Source: Amphritea sp. (GTDB lineage: Bacteria > Pseudomonadota > Gammaproteobacteria > Pseudomonadales > Balneatricaceae). From it: a stretch of DNA of 64,000 nucleotides. The DNA lies in NCBI RefSeq assembly GCF_016744155.1, contig NZ_JADGEW010000004.1:121276-185275 (forward strand), written 5' to 3'. A model generated the notes under the pieces. That model was not told the DNA's origin. It made no database searches and saw only the letters and a program-made list of their open reading frames with translations. The position numbers were made by a program, and so were the translations under genes. Positions 19,358-28,129 of the stretch are shown piece by piece. Positions within the stretch are counted from its first letter, which is position 1; each line of letters opens with the position of its first letter.

Positions 19358-20152
19358 ATGTGCAAAAACCTTGTTTCTGTAGAAAGGTACGACCGTATAG
19401 CCTTAGTAAGATTTGATAAGAGCGATAGTGCTAATGCTCTTTCATTTTCTCTTATGAGAGAATTGACAGCAGTGGCTGAGGATTTGGCAAATGACCCAAA
19501 TCTCTGTGCTGTTGTTCTTACAGGTAGAGATGATAATTTTTGTTTGGGCATGGATCTGAAGGATTCAGAAGTTAGCCAAAGCGCTACAGCAAATTTATCT
19601 GAACGCCGAAAAGCCCTTAAAACAGGGCCAAGAATGTGTGATGCCTGGGAGAAAATTGAAGCGATTACAATCGTAGCAATTGAAGGCTGGTGCGCAGGCG
19701 GCGGTGCTGCATTAGCCGTATCCTGTGATTTAAGGGTGTTTGCTGATAGTAGCTACTTTTATGTCCCTGAAATAGAGCGGGGGTTTAATATGAGTTGGGG
19801 ATCGGTTCCTCGAATAACCAATTTAGTTGGGCCAGCCAAAGCAAAACGTATCATTGTTTTAGCAGAAAAAGTCTCGGCTACTTCTGCTAAAAAGTGGGGA
19901 ATAGCTGATTATATTGTTGCTAAGGGCGATGCAGTTGATAAAGCTATGCAGATTGCTACCCACGCAGCATGTCTTCCACCAAATAGTGTTCATATTTGTA
20001 AATCAGCCATTAATGCCCACTCAAATGTATTAAATGGAGCAACTAGCCACGCTGATATGGATCAATTTGCATTGATGCAAAACTCGGATGATTGTGCTGA
20101 AGGAGTACAAGCATTCTTAGAAAAGCGAGACCCTGTCTATAAGGGTAACTAA
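19358..20152 (+). CDS. enoyl-CoA hydratase/isomerase family protein (crotonase)
   Basis: A 264-residue crotonase-fold protein. The first oxyanion-hole segment is NFCLGMDLKDSE (residues about 60-71) and the second is EGWCAGGGAALAVSCDLRVF (about 108-127), both well formed. Residues usually used by hydratases (two Glu) are not both obvious, so an isomerase or other crotonase reaction is possible. The gene is visibly richer in A and T than its neighbours and lies alone between two related hairpins, which suggests acquisition by transfer. An AAGGTAAGG ribosome site precedes the ATG. Confidence 0.82.
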   Translation: MCKNLVSVERYDRIALVRFDKSDSANALSFSLMRELTAVAEDLANDPNLCAVVLTGRDDNFCLGMDLKDSEVSQSATANLSERRKALKTGPRMCDAWEKIEAITIVAIEGWCAGGGAALAVSCDLRVFADSSYFYVPEIERGFNMSWGSVPRITNLVGPAKAKRIIVLAEKVSATSAKKWGIADYIVAKGDAVDKAMQIATHAACLPPNSVHICKSAINAHSNVLNGATSHADMDQFALMQNSDDCAEGVQAFLEKRDPVYKGN

Positions 20153-20185
20153 TCGTTAGAAGTAGTTTTGAGTCAACTTTTAAGA

Positions 20186-20214
20186 GTCCGCTTTGGGTCG
20201 AAAGCAGACTTTTT
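20186..20214 (+). terminator. right hairpin flanking the crotonase gene, probable terminator
   Basis: The 24-bp imperfect inverted repeat GTCCGCTTT/AAAGCAGAC is followed by a T run, so it can terminate the crotonase transcript. It resembles the hairpin at 19242-19265. Confidence 0.75.
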
Positions 20215-20316
20215 TGAAAAACGGACGATTTGGTTTTTATGCTCTTATCGAGCAAGTAAAACACAGTTTTACGTCTAACCACTAGCGAGTTGCGCAGCAG
20301 CGGTCTTGCTACTGAA

Positions 20317-21645
20317 TTAGCTCATGCCCATTGCTTCCATCACGAAGATTACGCCGCAGCCTATACCAATCATCACCAGGTTGTAGGGAAGTTGGTTACG
20401 GACGATCTCAGTGTCTGTCGCATTAAAACGAGCCTTCATAATAAAGTTCAGGCCGCTGAAGGTACTGCCGGACATCGCCAGCGCCGTGCCGAGAATATAA
20501 CTGATGGCCATTAGGTTAGGCGTCGTGGTGGTATCAGCCAGCAGACCGGCAAAGATGGCGACCAATGCCAGCTGATGGATGCCTAAATACGCCAGCCCAA
20601 CAATCATCATCAGTACCAGCGAGGCTACACCCGCGCCCGTTTCAGTAAAGGGTAGGCTGATCAGACCGACACCGATGCAGGCTTTTACGCCGGCAGCAAG
20701 TACGCCAGCGCTCATAAATAGCGTAATCTCTGCACGACTCTCAGAAAGTTTTTCAGTGATATGCTGAGTTACTCTCTGGCTGGTTTTGTTAATACCTGTA
20801 CGCAAGGTCAGCAGGCAAACAGGCACCACAATGGATAGTAGGGAAACCAGAAATATCGTCGGTAGAGAGGGGAGTTGCCAGCTAAGTAACAGGATCATCC
20901 CGATTAGCGTGAATGGCATTGCCAGGGTGTCCCTTTTGAGGGGGTATCCGGCGTAGCTTTGCAGCTCATTAGCGGCCCGAAAGCGGGCCTCAACGATGCT
21001 CAGAAGCAAGCCGGTTACTGCGATAGCGATTGAGAAAGGGTAGACCTGAGACAGTTCGACTCCGGGAACCTGCTCCAGAACCAGGGGTAGAATGCTAAGA
21101 AAAGGAGACCAGAGGACCGCCATGCCGAAACCCCGGCTAAGCACCAGTTGAGAGAGCTGATCGATTCCCTCTTTCTTCTTTATTTGATCACCTACAACAA
21201 TCACCGATGAGAAGTTAGCGACGGATGAGAAGACGTGCATGCCCAGTAGGGTAGTGATAAAGCTACGAATGCCGGGTTTGCTAACATCACAACCCACATT
21301 ACTGGCCATCCCGATAAAACTGATCGCTGCTAACAGCATTGCCAGTTTCAGGTGTTCGCCAAAAAGCCTTTGCAGGTTGATGTCAGAGTCCTGACTCCAG
21401 GCAAGTATTGCGGCAGCCACTCCGGCAGTGAAAAGGACAGCAATTTGCTTGCGCTGTTTTGGCTTTAGTCGGGGCGCTTCGATCACGATATAGAGCCAGG
21501 CCAGAGCCGTTGCGACCCCCGTTAGTCCTAAAGGCGAGACAATATTCAACAAAGTAAGCAGGCACATGAGTAAAACGATGATGCCGGCTATACGGGCTCC
21601 AGGCCAATGGTTGCCTATGTTTGAGGTAAAACTTTTGCTTCTCAT
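20317..21645 (-). CDS. multi-pass membrane permease of unrecognised family, divergent from hpaH
   Basis: A 442-residue integral membrane protein with roughly 11-12 hydrophobic segments, no signal peptide, and a repeated organisation suggestive of ion-transporter (CitMHS/anion symporter-like) permeases. I cannot assign it to a named family. It is transcribed divergently from hpaH, and the only intergenic region (171 bp) holds a family A operator (21674-21692) and a second inverted repeat. The position suggests an uptake permease for homoprotocatechuate or a precursor, taking the place of HpaX. That substrate is inference. Confidence 0.6.
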   Translation of the reverse strand: MRSKSFTSNIGNHWPGARIAGIIVLLMCLLTLLNIVSPLGLTGVATALAWLYIVIEAPRLKPKQRKQIAVLFTAGVAAAILAWSQDSDINLQRLFGEHLKLAMLLAAISFIGMASNVGCDVSKPGIRSFITTLLGMHVFSSVANFSSVIVVGDQIKKKEGIDQLSQLVLSRGFGMAVLWSPFLSILPLVLEQVPGVELSQVYPFSIAIAVTGLLLSIVEARFRAANELQSYAGYPLKRDTLAMPFTLIGMILLLSWQLPSLPTIFLVSLLSIVVPVCLLTLRTGINKTSQRVTQHITEKLSESRAEITLFMSAGVLAAGVKACIGVGLISLPFTETGAGVASLVLMMIVGLAYLGIHQLALVAIFAGLLADTTTTPNLMAISYILGTALAMSGSTFSGLNFIMKARFNATDTEIVRNQLPYNLVMIGIGCGVIFVMEAMGMS

Positions 21646-21673
21646 TGTTGTGCCTGTAAATAAAAACTGGAAA

Positions 21674-21692
21674 TTAGTTAATATATTAATTA
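21674..21692. promoter_or_regulatory. family A operator (probable HpaR site), hpaH/permease
   Basis: TAGTTAA-TATA-TTAATTA preceded by T, with six of seven arm positions symmetric. It is nearly identical to the perfect dyad before hpaD. It lies 30 bp upstream of the permease start and 125 bp upstream of hpaH. Confidence 0.68.
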
Positions 21693-21763
21693 TATTATCA
21701 GCATATGTTAGCTTTTACCTGTGTAGAGGTAAATGGCTAGAAATCATTTGAATACTATTTTTA

Positions 21764-21783
21764 AGCAACAACTTTTGGTTGCT
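21764..21783. promoter_or_regulatory. inverted repeat in the hpaH leader
   Basis: The arms AGCAAC and GTTGCT are separated by eight bases, 34 bp before the hpaH start. It could be an mRNA hairpin or a second operator. There is no T run, so it is not a terminator. Confidence 0.4.
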
Positions 21784-21816
21784 GAGCTCAGCGCTAGCTA
21801 GGATGGAAGGTCAGAT

Positions 21817-22620
21817 ATGTTAACAAAAGAACAGATAAAAACAGCGGCAGAGAAATTATATCAAGCAGAGAAAGACTGTACTCAAATTCCTGCATTGACG
21901 CTCGAGCATCCTGATATGACTATGGACGATGCTTATGCTGTCCAAAAAACCTGGGTTGATCAGAAGATCGCTAAAGGTGCAAAGGTTAAAGGTTATAAGA
22001 TTGGTCTGACCTCTCGTGCGATGCAGATGTCTGTTAATATCGATCAGCCGGATTACGGTGTGCTGCTGGATGATATGTTCTTTGCTGATGGGGCCGAAAT
22101 TAAAGCGTCTGACTTTCCAGATCCACGTATCGAAGTTGAGCTTGCTTTCGTACTTAAAGATCGACTTGAAGGCGAGAACGTCACAATTTTCGATGTATTG
22201 AATGCTACTGACTACGTTATTCCTTCCCTTGAGCTAATCGCAGCCCGTTGTCACCGTACCGACCCTGAAACTGGCTATACTCGTAAGGTCTACGACACTA
22301 TCTCTGATAACGCGGCGAATGCCGGTATCATCCTGGGTGGTCGTCCGATTAAACCGATGGATATGGATCTGCGCTGGGCGGGTGCTTTACTTTATTTGAA
22401 CGGTCAGATTGAAGAAACGGGTATTGCAGCAGGTGTCTTGGGACATCCAGCTAACGGCATTTGCTGGGTATGTAAACGTTTTGCGAAGCACGGTGTAGCT
22501 CTGGAGCCAGGCCAGGTTGTTCTGTCAGGTTCATTCACCCGTCCTGTTCCAGTAAAAGCGGGCGATACTGTTCATGCTGATTATGGCCCACTGGGCGGTA
22601 TTTCAGTGAAATTTGTATAA
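21817..22620 (+). CDS. hpaH: 2-oxo-hept-4-ene-1,7-dioate hydratase
   Basis: The 267-residue enzyme hydrates 2-oxohept-ene-dioate to 4-hydroxy-2-oxoheptanedioate, the penultimate step of homoprotocatechuate meta-cleavage. The metal-dependent fold is shown by [21 protein letters not shown] (Glu ligands near 107-109) and [13 protein letters not shown]. Length equals E. coli HpaH. GGAAGG lies before the ATG. It heads the hpaHI-G1-G2-E cluster, with hpaI 9 bp downstream. Confidence 0.94.
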   Translation: MLTKEQIKTAAEKLYQAEKDCTQIPALTLEHPDMTMDDAYAVQKTWVDQKIAKGAKVKGYKIGLTSRAMQMSVNIDQPDYGVLLDDMFFADGAEIKASDFPDPRIEVELAFVLKDRLEGENVTIFDVLNATDYVIPSLELIAARCHRTDPETGYTRKVYDTISDNAANAGIILGGRPIKPMDMDLRWAGALLYLNGQIEETGIAAGVLGHPANGICWVCKRFAKHGVALEPGQVVLSGSFTRPVPVKAGDTVHADYGPLGGISVKFV

Positions 22621-22629
22621 GAGGGCGTT

Positions 22630-23436
22630 ATGGAACTTCCTGTAAATAAATTCAAGCAGGGCCTTAAAGGTGACAAGCCTTTATGGGGGCTGTGGTTGGG
22701 TCTGCCTGATTCAAGTTGTGCCGAGATTGTTGCCGGGGCTGGTTTCGACTGGCTGTTAATTGACAGTGAGCATGCTCCGTTTGAACTGGATACAACGATG
22801 CGCCATCTGCAGGCTATCGCACCTTATGGTGTGCCTGCGATTGTCCGCCCTGAAGAAGGCCGTACCGCGTTATTGAAACGTATTCTGGATATCGGTGCTC
22901 AAACGGTACTGGTACCTATGTGTGATACTGCTGAACAGGCTCGTGAGCTGGTTAAGGCTGTTAAATATCCGCCACAGGGTGTCCGTGGTTTGGGCAGTTC
23001 ACTGGCTCGTGCAGCTAACTGGAATCGTATTCCTGGTTATCTGCAAAAAGCGAACGATGAGATCTGTCTTATTGTTCAGGCTGAGACGGTTACTGCGATG
23101 GCGAATCTTGAAGAGATCGCGGCGGTTGAAGGTGTTGATGCCGTATTTATTGGGCCTTCTGATCTTTCTGCGTCAATGGGGCATATCGGTAATCCTGATC
23201 ATCCTGAAGTGGTCGCTGCCATCGAGAACGGCTTTAACATCATCAACAATGCTGGAAAAGCGGCAGGCCTGCTTTGTATTAATCCGGCTAAAGCGCATCA
23301 CTATGTTGAGAAAGGCGCCAAGTTTGTCGGTGTTGGAGTTGATACGCTGTTGCTGAGCAATGGTGCGAAACAGCTGGCAGAAAGCTTCAAATCTGGTGGA
23401 GAGAAAACCGAGACCTCTCAGTCCAGTGGTTATTGA
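22630..23436 (+). CDS. hpaI: 4-hydroxy-2-oxoheptanedioate aldolase
   Basis: The 268-residue class II pyruvate aldolase of the HpcH/HpaI family cleaves 4-hydroxy-2-oxoheptanedioate to pyruvate and succinate semialdehyde. The motif FDWLLIDSEHAPFE holds the catalytic His region, QAETVTAMANLEEI carries the metal-binding Glu, and FIGPSDLSASMG the metal-binding Asp. It is 9 bp after hpaH with a GAGGG ribosome site, so the two are co-transcribed. The products feed central metabolism through GabD, which is encoded at 44.4 kb. Confidence 0.94.
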   Translation: MELPVNKFKQGLKGDKPLWGLWLGLPDSSCAEIVAGAGFDWLLIDSEHAPFELDTTMRHLQAIAPYGVPAIVRPEEGRTALLKRILDIGAQTVLVPMCDTAEQARELVKAVKYPPQGVRGLGSSLARAANWNRIPGYLQKANDEICLIVQAETVTAMANLEEIAAVEGVDAVFIGPSDLSASMGHIGNPDHPEVVAAIENGFNIINNAGKAAGLLCINPAKAHHYVEKGAKFVGVGVDTLLLSNGAKQLAESFKSGGEKTETSQSSGY

Positions 23437-23541
23437 GTTAATCAAAAAAGTAATTTTAGAGGGCGCTGTATAGCGCAGGTTAAATAGTGCTCTTAACTGA
23501 GTACTTTAAACAGAACTTTGAAAGAGTTAGTAGGTTTATAA

Positions 23542-24183
23542 ATGACTAAAAATCCAATCGTTAATGGAAAGCTTGTATGTGTTGCGCTGAACGATTCTGA
23601 GCAGTTCAACGCGATGCAGGCTGAGTTCGCTGAAGCTCCTTATAAAGGCGCTCCAACACAGCCGGTTCTCTACTTTAAGCCGCATAACACCTGGAGCACT
23701 GATGGTGCTGTTGTTGAGTGGGCTGAGGGTGCTGATAGCATGGTTGTCGGTGCATCTCTGGCTGTTGTTTTTGGTAAAGAGTGCTGCCGTGTAAGTCAGG
23801 CTGAAGCGCTGGACTATGTTGAAGGTTATACGCTGGTTCATGACTTCTCCCTGGTTGAGCAGAACTACTATCGCCCTGATATCAAAGGCAAGTGTCTGGA
23901 TACCACTGCACCAATCGGTGCTGAAGTTGTATCTATTGCAGATCCACAGGCATTGACGGTTATTACGTCAGTTAACGGTACCGTAGTAAACGAAACACCT
24001 GTTTCTCAGTTGGTTCGTGGTGTTGCTGAGTTGATTAGCACTATCTCTTACATCATGACTCTGCAGCCAGGCGATGTGATCGCCGTTGGTTTCCCAGGTC
24101 AGCGAGCGCCTGTTGCTAAAGGTGACAATGTCAGCTCTGTGATTGATGGTGTAACTAAATTGAACAACGTACTTGGTAACTAA
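23542..24183 (+). CDS. hpaG1: fumarylacetoacetate hydrolase-fold protein HpaG1
   Basis: A 213-residue FAH-fold protein. In E. coli HpaG is one polypeptide made of two FAH repeats; here the repeats are separate genes. This one corresponds to the N-terminal half, used in isomerisation of 2-hydroxyhept-2,4-diene-1,7-dioate. The usual ExE metal-ligand pair, present as YECEL in HpaG2, is replaced by Gly and Ser in MVVGASLAVV, while the later Asp (HDFSL) is kept. I recall this being typical of the G1 half rather than a defect. It sits 105 bp after hpaI and 15 bp before hpaG2. Confidence 0.85.
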   Translation: MTKNPIVNGKLVCVALNDSEQFNAMQAEFAEAPYKGAPTQPVLYFKPHNTWSTDGAVVEWAEGADSMVVGASLAVVFGKECCRVSQAEALDYVEGYTLVHDFSLVEQNYYRPDIKGKCLDTTAPIGAEVVSIADPQALTVITSVNGTVVNETPVSQLVRGVAELISTISYIMTLQPGDVIAVGFPGQRAPVAKGDNVSSVIDGVTKLNNVLGN

Positions 24184-24198
24184 GAGGAGCTTACGAGA

Positions 24199-24984
24199 AT
24201 GAAACACGCACGCGTACTTTTTAATGGCTCCACACTGGATGTAACAGTTGAAGACTCTTTTTCCGAGACGGGTCAGCTGAAATCTAAAGCTGATGGTCAA
24301 CTTATTAATGAAGCTGATGTTACCTGGCTTTCTCCTATTGCAGAGCCAGGCACTATTTTTGCTTTGGGTCTGAACTATGCAGACCATGCCGCTGAGCTGG
24401 CTTTTGCGCCACCTACAGAGCCTCTGGTATTCCTGAAGGGTGCTAACACTCTGACGGGTCATAAAGAGAACTCTTACCGTCCGGACAACATCGAGTTTCA
24501 ACACTATGAGTGTGAGCTGGTTGCTGTCATTGGCAAAGAAGGTAAGAACATCTCCCGTGAAGATGCGATGGATTACATCTCTGGTTACACCGTTTGTAAT
24601 GACTTTGCTATCCGTGACTATCTTGAAAACTACTACCGTCCGAATCTGCGGGTTAAGAGCCGAGATTCACTTTGCCCTATCGGCCCATGGTTGATCGACA
24701 AAGATGACGTAGGTGATATTTCCGACCTGAAACTGACAACTCATGTAAATGGTGAGCTGACTCAGGAAGGCACTACCGCTGACATTATTTTTGATCTGCC
24801 TTTCCTGGTGGAATATCTGAGTAAAATTATGACCCTTAAGCCGGGCGATATGATTGCTACTGGTACTCCTAAAGGTCTGAAAGACATGCAGCCAGGCGAC
24901 ACTGTTGTCTGTGAAATTGAAAAAGTAGGCGCTCTGGTAACGAACATTGTTTCTGAGCAAGAGTTCTACGGCGATAAGTATTGA
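24199..24984 (+). CDS. hpaG2: 5-oxopent-3-ene-1,2,5-tricarboxylate decarboxylase HpaG2
   Basis: A 261-residue FAH-fold enzyme corresponding to the C-terminal half of E. coli HpaG. It decarboxylates 5-oxopent-3-ene-1,2,5-tricarboxylate in the homoprotocatechuate route. The metal ligands are intact: YECEL near residues 103-107 and the Asp in VCNDFAIRD. RDSLCPIGPWL and MIATGTPKG are further family blocks. AGGAG lies before the ATG, with hpaG1 just upstream and hpaE 11 bp downstream. Confidence 0.91.
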   Translation: MKHARVLFNGSTLDVTVEDSFSETGQLKSKADGQLINEADVTWLSPIAEPGTIFALGLNYADHAAELAFAPPTEPLVFLKGANTLTGHKENSYRPDNIEFQHYECELVAVIGKEGKNISREDAMDYISGYTVCNDFAIRDYLENYYRPNLRVKSRDSLCPIGPWLIDKDDVGDISDLKLTTHVNGELTQEGTTADIIFDLPFLVEYLSKIMTLKPGDMIATGTPKGLKDMQPGDTVVCEIEKVGALVTNIVSEQEFYGDKY

Positions 24985-24995
24985 GGTAAAGATTG

Positions 24996-26516
24996 ATGAG
25001 TGCACAACTACAAGAAAATATCGGTAAAGCAGAAGGCTACCTGGCGCGTTTTAAAGAGAACACTCTGGGCCACTACATCAACGGTGAGTGGACCCTGGGT
25101 AGCGGTGAAACTTTTGATAACACGTCACCTGTTGACCAAAGCTATCTGGGTAAAGTTGCTGCTGCATCAGAAGCAGATGTAAATGCTGCCTGTGAAGCCG
25201 CTGCTGCTGCCGCTGCGGGTTGGGCTGCTACACCGGGTGCCGAGCGTCGTAAGATCCTACACCGTCTGGGTGACGAGCTGGAGAAGCGCGCAGAAGAGAT
25301 CGCGATGGTTGAATCGATGGACTGTGGTCAGGCGCTACGCTTTATGCGTCAGGCGGCTGTTCGCGGCGCGGCTAACTTCCGTTTCTTCGCGGATCAGGCA
25401 CCAGAGGCCCGTAACGGTCTCTCACTACACCAGGCTGAGCACACCAACTTCACCGTGCGAAATCCGCTGGGTCCTGTTGCTGTTATCACGCCTTGGAACA
25501 CGCCATTCATGCTGTCTACCTGGAAGATCGCTCCAGCACTAGCTGCCGGCTGTACTGTCGTACATAAGCCTGCGGAGCTGAGCCCACTGACAGCGTCTAT
25601 TCTTGCTGAGTGTGCTGATGCTGCTGGTCTGCCAAAAGGCGTCTGGAACATGGTTAACGGTTTCGGAACTGTTGCCGGTAAAGCGCTGACTCAACACCCT
25701 GCAATCAAAGCGGTTGCACTGGTTGGTGATTCTGCAACCGGTAAACTGATTCAGGCTCAGACAGCACAAACACTGAAGCGTCTGCATCTGGAACTGGGTG
25801 GTAAGAACCCAGTTATTGTCTTTGATGATGCTGACTTTGACCGTGCCCTGGATGCAGTCGTATTCATGATATACAGCCTGAATGGCCAGCGCTGCACTAG
25901 CTCCAGCCGTCTTCTGGTTCAGAGCGGTATCAAGGACAAGTTCCTGGCGGCTCTGAAACAGCGCGTTGCTAACATCAAGGTAGGCCATCCACTGGACCCT
26001 GCGACTGAAGTGGGCCCACTGGTTCACACCGGTCACTACGAGAAAGTTACCGGCTATTTTGATATAGCTAAGCAAGACGGTGCTACCGTTGCAGTAGGCG
26101 GTAAGTCGCTGCGTGACGAGATGGGTCCGGGTAACTACGTTACTCCAACGTTGTTTGTTGAAGCTAAGAACAGCATGCGTATTGCTCAGGAAGAGATTTT
26201 TGGTCCTGTGCTGACGGCTATCGAATTCGATACTGAAGAAGATGCTGTTCGATTGGCTAACGATACTATCTACGGTTTGGCTGGGTATATCTGGACTAGC
26301 AATACTGGCTGCGCAATGCGCATGGCGGATAAAGTTGAAGCCGGTATGCTTTGGGTCAACTCTGAAAACAACCGTAACCTGCCTTCACCATTCGGTGGTG
26401 TTAAGATGTCTGGTATTGGTCGTGACGGTGGTGACTGGAGCTTTGACTTCTACATGGAAACTAAGAATGTGTGTATTGCTCATGATACCCATAAGGTTCC
26501 TGTCCTGGGCCGTTAA
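24996..26516 (+). CDS. hpaE: 5-carboxymethyl-2-hydroxymuconate semialdehyde dehydrogenase
   Basis: The 506-residue NAD-dependent aldehyde dehydrogenase oxidises the ring-cleavage product of homoprotocatechuate. The catalytic cysteine is in NGQRCTSSSRL and the general-base Glu in LHLELGGKNP; the cofactor loop is TPWNTPFMLSTWK. ATG 24996 with GAGG upstream is preferred over the TTG one codon earlier. It is the last gene of the tight hpaH-E run, and REP-like palindromes separate it from hpaF. Other ALDHs are similar, but the context makes this one secure. Confidence 0.92.
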   Translation: MSAQLQENIGKAEGYLARFKENTLGHYINGEWTLGSGETFDNTSPVDQSYLGKVAAASEADVNAACEAAAAAAAGWAATPGAERRKILHRLGDELEKRAEEIAMVESMDCGQALRFMRQAAVRGAANFRFFADQAPEARNGLSLHQAEHTNFTVRNPLGPVAVITPWNTPFMLSTWKIAPALAAGCTVVHKPAELSPLTASILAECADAAGLPKGVWNMVNGFGTVAGKALTQHPAIKAVALVGDSATGKLIQAQTAQTLKRLHLELGGKNPVIVFDDADFDRALDAVVFMIYSLNGQRCTSSSRLLVQSGIKDKFLAALKQRVANIKVGHPLDPATEVGPLVHTGHYEKVTGYFDIAKQDGATVAVGGKSLRDEMGPGNYVTPTLFVEAKNSMRIAQEEIFGPVLTAIEFDTEEDAVRLANDTIYGLAGYIWTSNTGCAMRMADKVEAGMLWVNSENNRNLPSPFGGVKMSGIGRDGGDWSFDFYMETKNVCIAHDTHKVPVLGR

Positions 26517-26685
26517 AGCTATTACGTTTGGCTATACGGCGTTAAAAACTGGCTCAGAATGCTCACCTACAATAGTAGGCTCCGCTTCTTCGCCAGTTTT
26601 TGCCTAGTCTAGCCTGCACTCATTACGCTTTAACCCTTAGCTATTGCGCTTAATCATACGGCGTTGGAAGCTGGCTTAGAGTAAT
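26517..26685. repeat. pair of REP-like imperfect repeats between hpaE and hpaF
   Basis: A segment at 26517-26560 recurs imperfectly at 26639-26685; both share AGCTATT, ATACGGCGTT and CTGGCT. The first copy belongs to a long palindrome at 26532-26612 with outer arms AAAAACTGGC/GCCAGTTTTT and inner stem CCTAC/GTAGG. The second copy has the shorter arms AAGCTGGC/GCCAGCTT. I see no coding sequence. They may act as terminators or mRNA stabilisers as well as being repeats. Confidence 0.7.
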
Positions 26686-26756
26686 CTTTGCCAGCTTTTA
26701 GTTTTAAGATCTGTGAGCCTAATACCTGGTTATATTGATTAGATAGAGGAAAATTT

Positions 26757-27146
26757 ATGCCTCATTTCATTATGGAATACTCTGCCAATCTGGATGATGA
26801 TCTGGATATCCCGGCGATTTTTGAAAAACTGAATGCAACAGCTATCGCAACAGGTGTTTTCCCAATCGGTGGAATCCGCACCCGGGCCGTTCGTTGTGAG
26901 CATTTTCGTGTTGGAGAGGGTGATCCGGATAATACCTTCGTACACCTGACGGCTAAAGTCGGTTCTGGTCGTAGCCCAGAAGTGCTTAAAGAGGCATCAG
27001 ATAAAGTGTTTGAAGCCTTTAGCGAATGTCTGAAACCTGTCTTCGATCGTCGTTGGATGAGTTTTGGCTTTGAGCTTATTGAACTTCATCCAGAGCGCAA
27101 CTACCGGATGAACAATATCCATAAGAAGCTCGCCGAGAAGAAGTAG
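26757..27146 (+). CDS. hpaF: 5-carboxymethyl-2-hydroxymuconate delta-isomerase
   Basis: The 129-residue CHMI of the tautomerase superfamily isomerises 5-carboxymethyl-2-hydroxymuconate before decarboxylation. Proline directly follows the initiator Met (MPHFIMEYSANL), as required for the catalytic N-terminal Pro. The length and the C-terminal RNYRMNNIHKKL are typical. It is separated from hpaE by 240 bp with repeat hairpins, so expression may be partly independent. Confidence 0.93.
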   Translation: MPHFIMEYSANLDDDLDIPAIFEKLNATAIATGVFPIGGIRTRAVRCEHFRVGEGDPDNTFVHLTAKVGSGRSPEVLKEASDKVFEAFSECLKPVFDRRWMSFGFELIELHPERNYRMNNIHKKLAEKK

Positions 27147-27154
27147 ATACTATT

Positions 27155-27180
27155 TGCAATCGGCTTCTTCGCCGGTTGCA
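27155..27180. repeat. short palindrome after hpaF, terminator or REP fragment
   Basis: The stem TGCAA-CGGC / GCCG-TTGCA surrounds TTCTTC. It shares CTTCTTCGCC with the REP-like element at 26532-26612. The following T content is modest. Confidence 0.5.
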
Positions 27181-27355
27181 TCATTTTTCTGTTAATCCTC
27201 AAATACAACTCACGAAAGCCTGTTTCGGTTGTTGCTTACGAACTCTGACAAACCGTCTGGATATTTTTACCTACGACTAAATCTAATGTTTTTACTATAT
27301 TAAAACTATTGAGTTGTTGTAGATTAAGAATCTAATGCTATAACCGGGTAAGCAA

Positions 27356-27874
27356 GTGACTCGATTATTCGAAACATCACGCCTGAGCGTGGATGAGGCT
27401 TCTACAAACATATCTGAGTCAGACAGAGCGCTTCTCTATGCAGATATTTTGAAGATACTGACGCCTTCCGTTGTTGCAAACCTCCCTGATTACTTTCATG
27501 AAATAACCTCAATTGAAAAGGCTGCTATTTGGTTTGAGCGAATGCTTTGCGAGAGCCGTTTATTGGTGGTGAAGCTAAGTGGGCCTGATCAGGTTATAGG
27601 CCTTGTGTTTGTCTATAGCGAAAACAGGGATGCTCATATTGGCTATTTACTCGGCGAACGTTTCTGGGGAGTAGGGTATGCGAAGGAATTGTTGTTAGGG
27701 TTTATCGAATGGAGTAAAGAAGAGGGGAGATACAGCAGGTTGATTGGCGGTGTCGATAAGGAAAATATTCCATCTGCCAAGTTACTCAAAGGGCTAGGGT
27801 TTATACGGCAGCCTTCTTCGGATAGTTCGACAACCTTCTACACTTACGAAATACGCTGGTCTTTCTGCAAATAA
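27356..27874 (+). CDS. GNAT-family N-acetyltransferase
   Basis: A 172-residue acetyltransferase-fold protein. The acetyl-CoA-binding loop is ERFWGVGYAKELL (about residues 101-113), followed by VDKENIPSAKLLKGLGF, typical of RimJ-like GNATs. The start is a GTG with only a weak GGGTAAG site. It is a single gene between hpaF and mscS with no link to the aromatic pathway visible. The substrate is unknown. Confidence 0.78.
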   Translation: MTRLFETSRLSVDEASTNISESDRALLYADILKILTPSVVANLPDYFHEITSIEKAAIWFERMLCESRLLVVKLSGPDQVIGLVFVYSENRDAHIGYLLGERFWGVGYAKELLLGFIEWSKEEGRYSRLIGGVDKENIPSAKLLKGLGFIRQPSSDSSTTFYTYEIRWSFCK

Positions 27875-28129
27875 ATCATGTAAGTCATTTATAACTAATT
27901 GTTTTAGATAGCTTACATAATGGCGATTCCGGTTGGACTTAGCTATTGTATACCTAGCTGTCAGGCAATCGTCTGATAACGATGGCTATTGATTATTTAA
28001 CCATAAGACAACGTATTGCTGCATTGATGCTGCTTTATTGACACACAACAGACCGATAGCGCCATATAATATATGCAGGTCAGCATGCCCTGTTATCACT
28101 CAGCGAATCCAAAATAAGGAATTAGATTC

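Noticed and set aside
20153..20290. The region after the crotonase gene considered as an integron attC site
   Set aside because: A GTCTAAC core-like word occurs at 20274-20280, but the matching partner core in the right order and spacing is missing, and no integrase or cassette array is seen.
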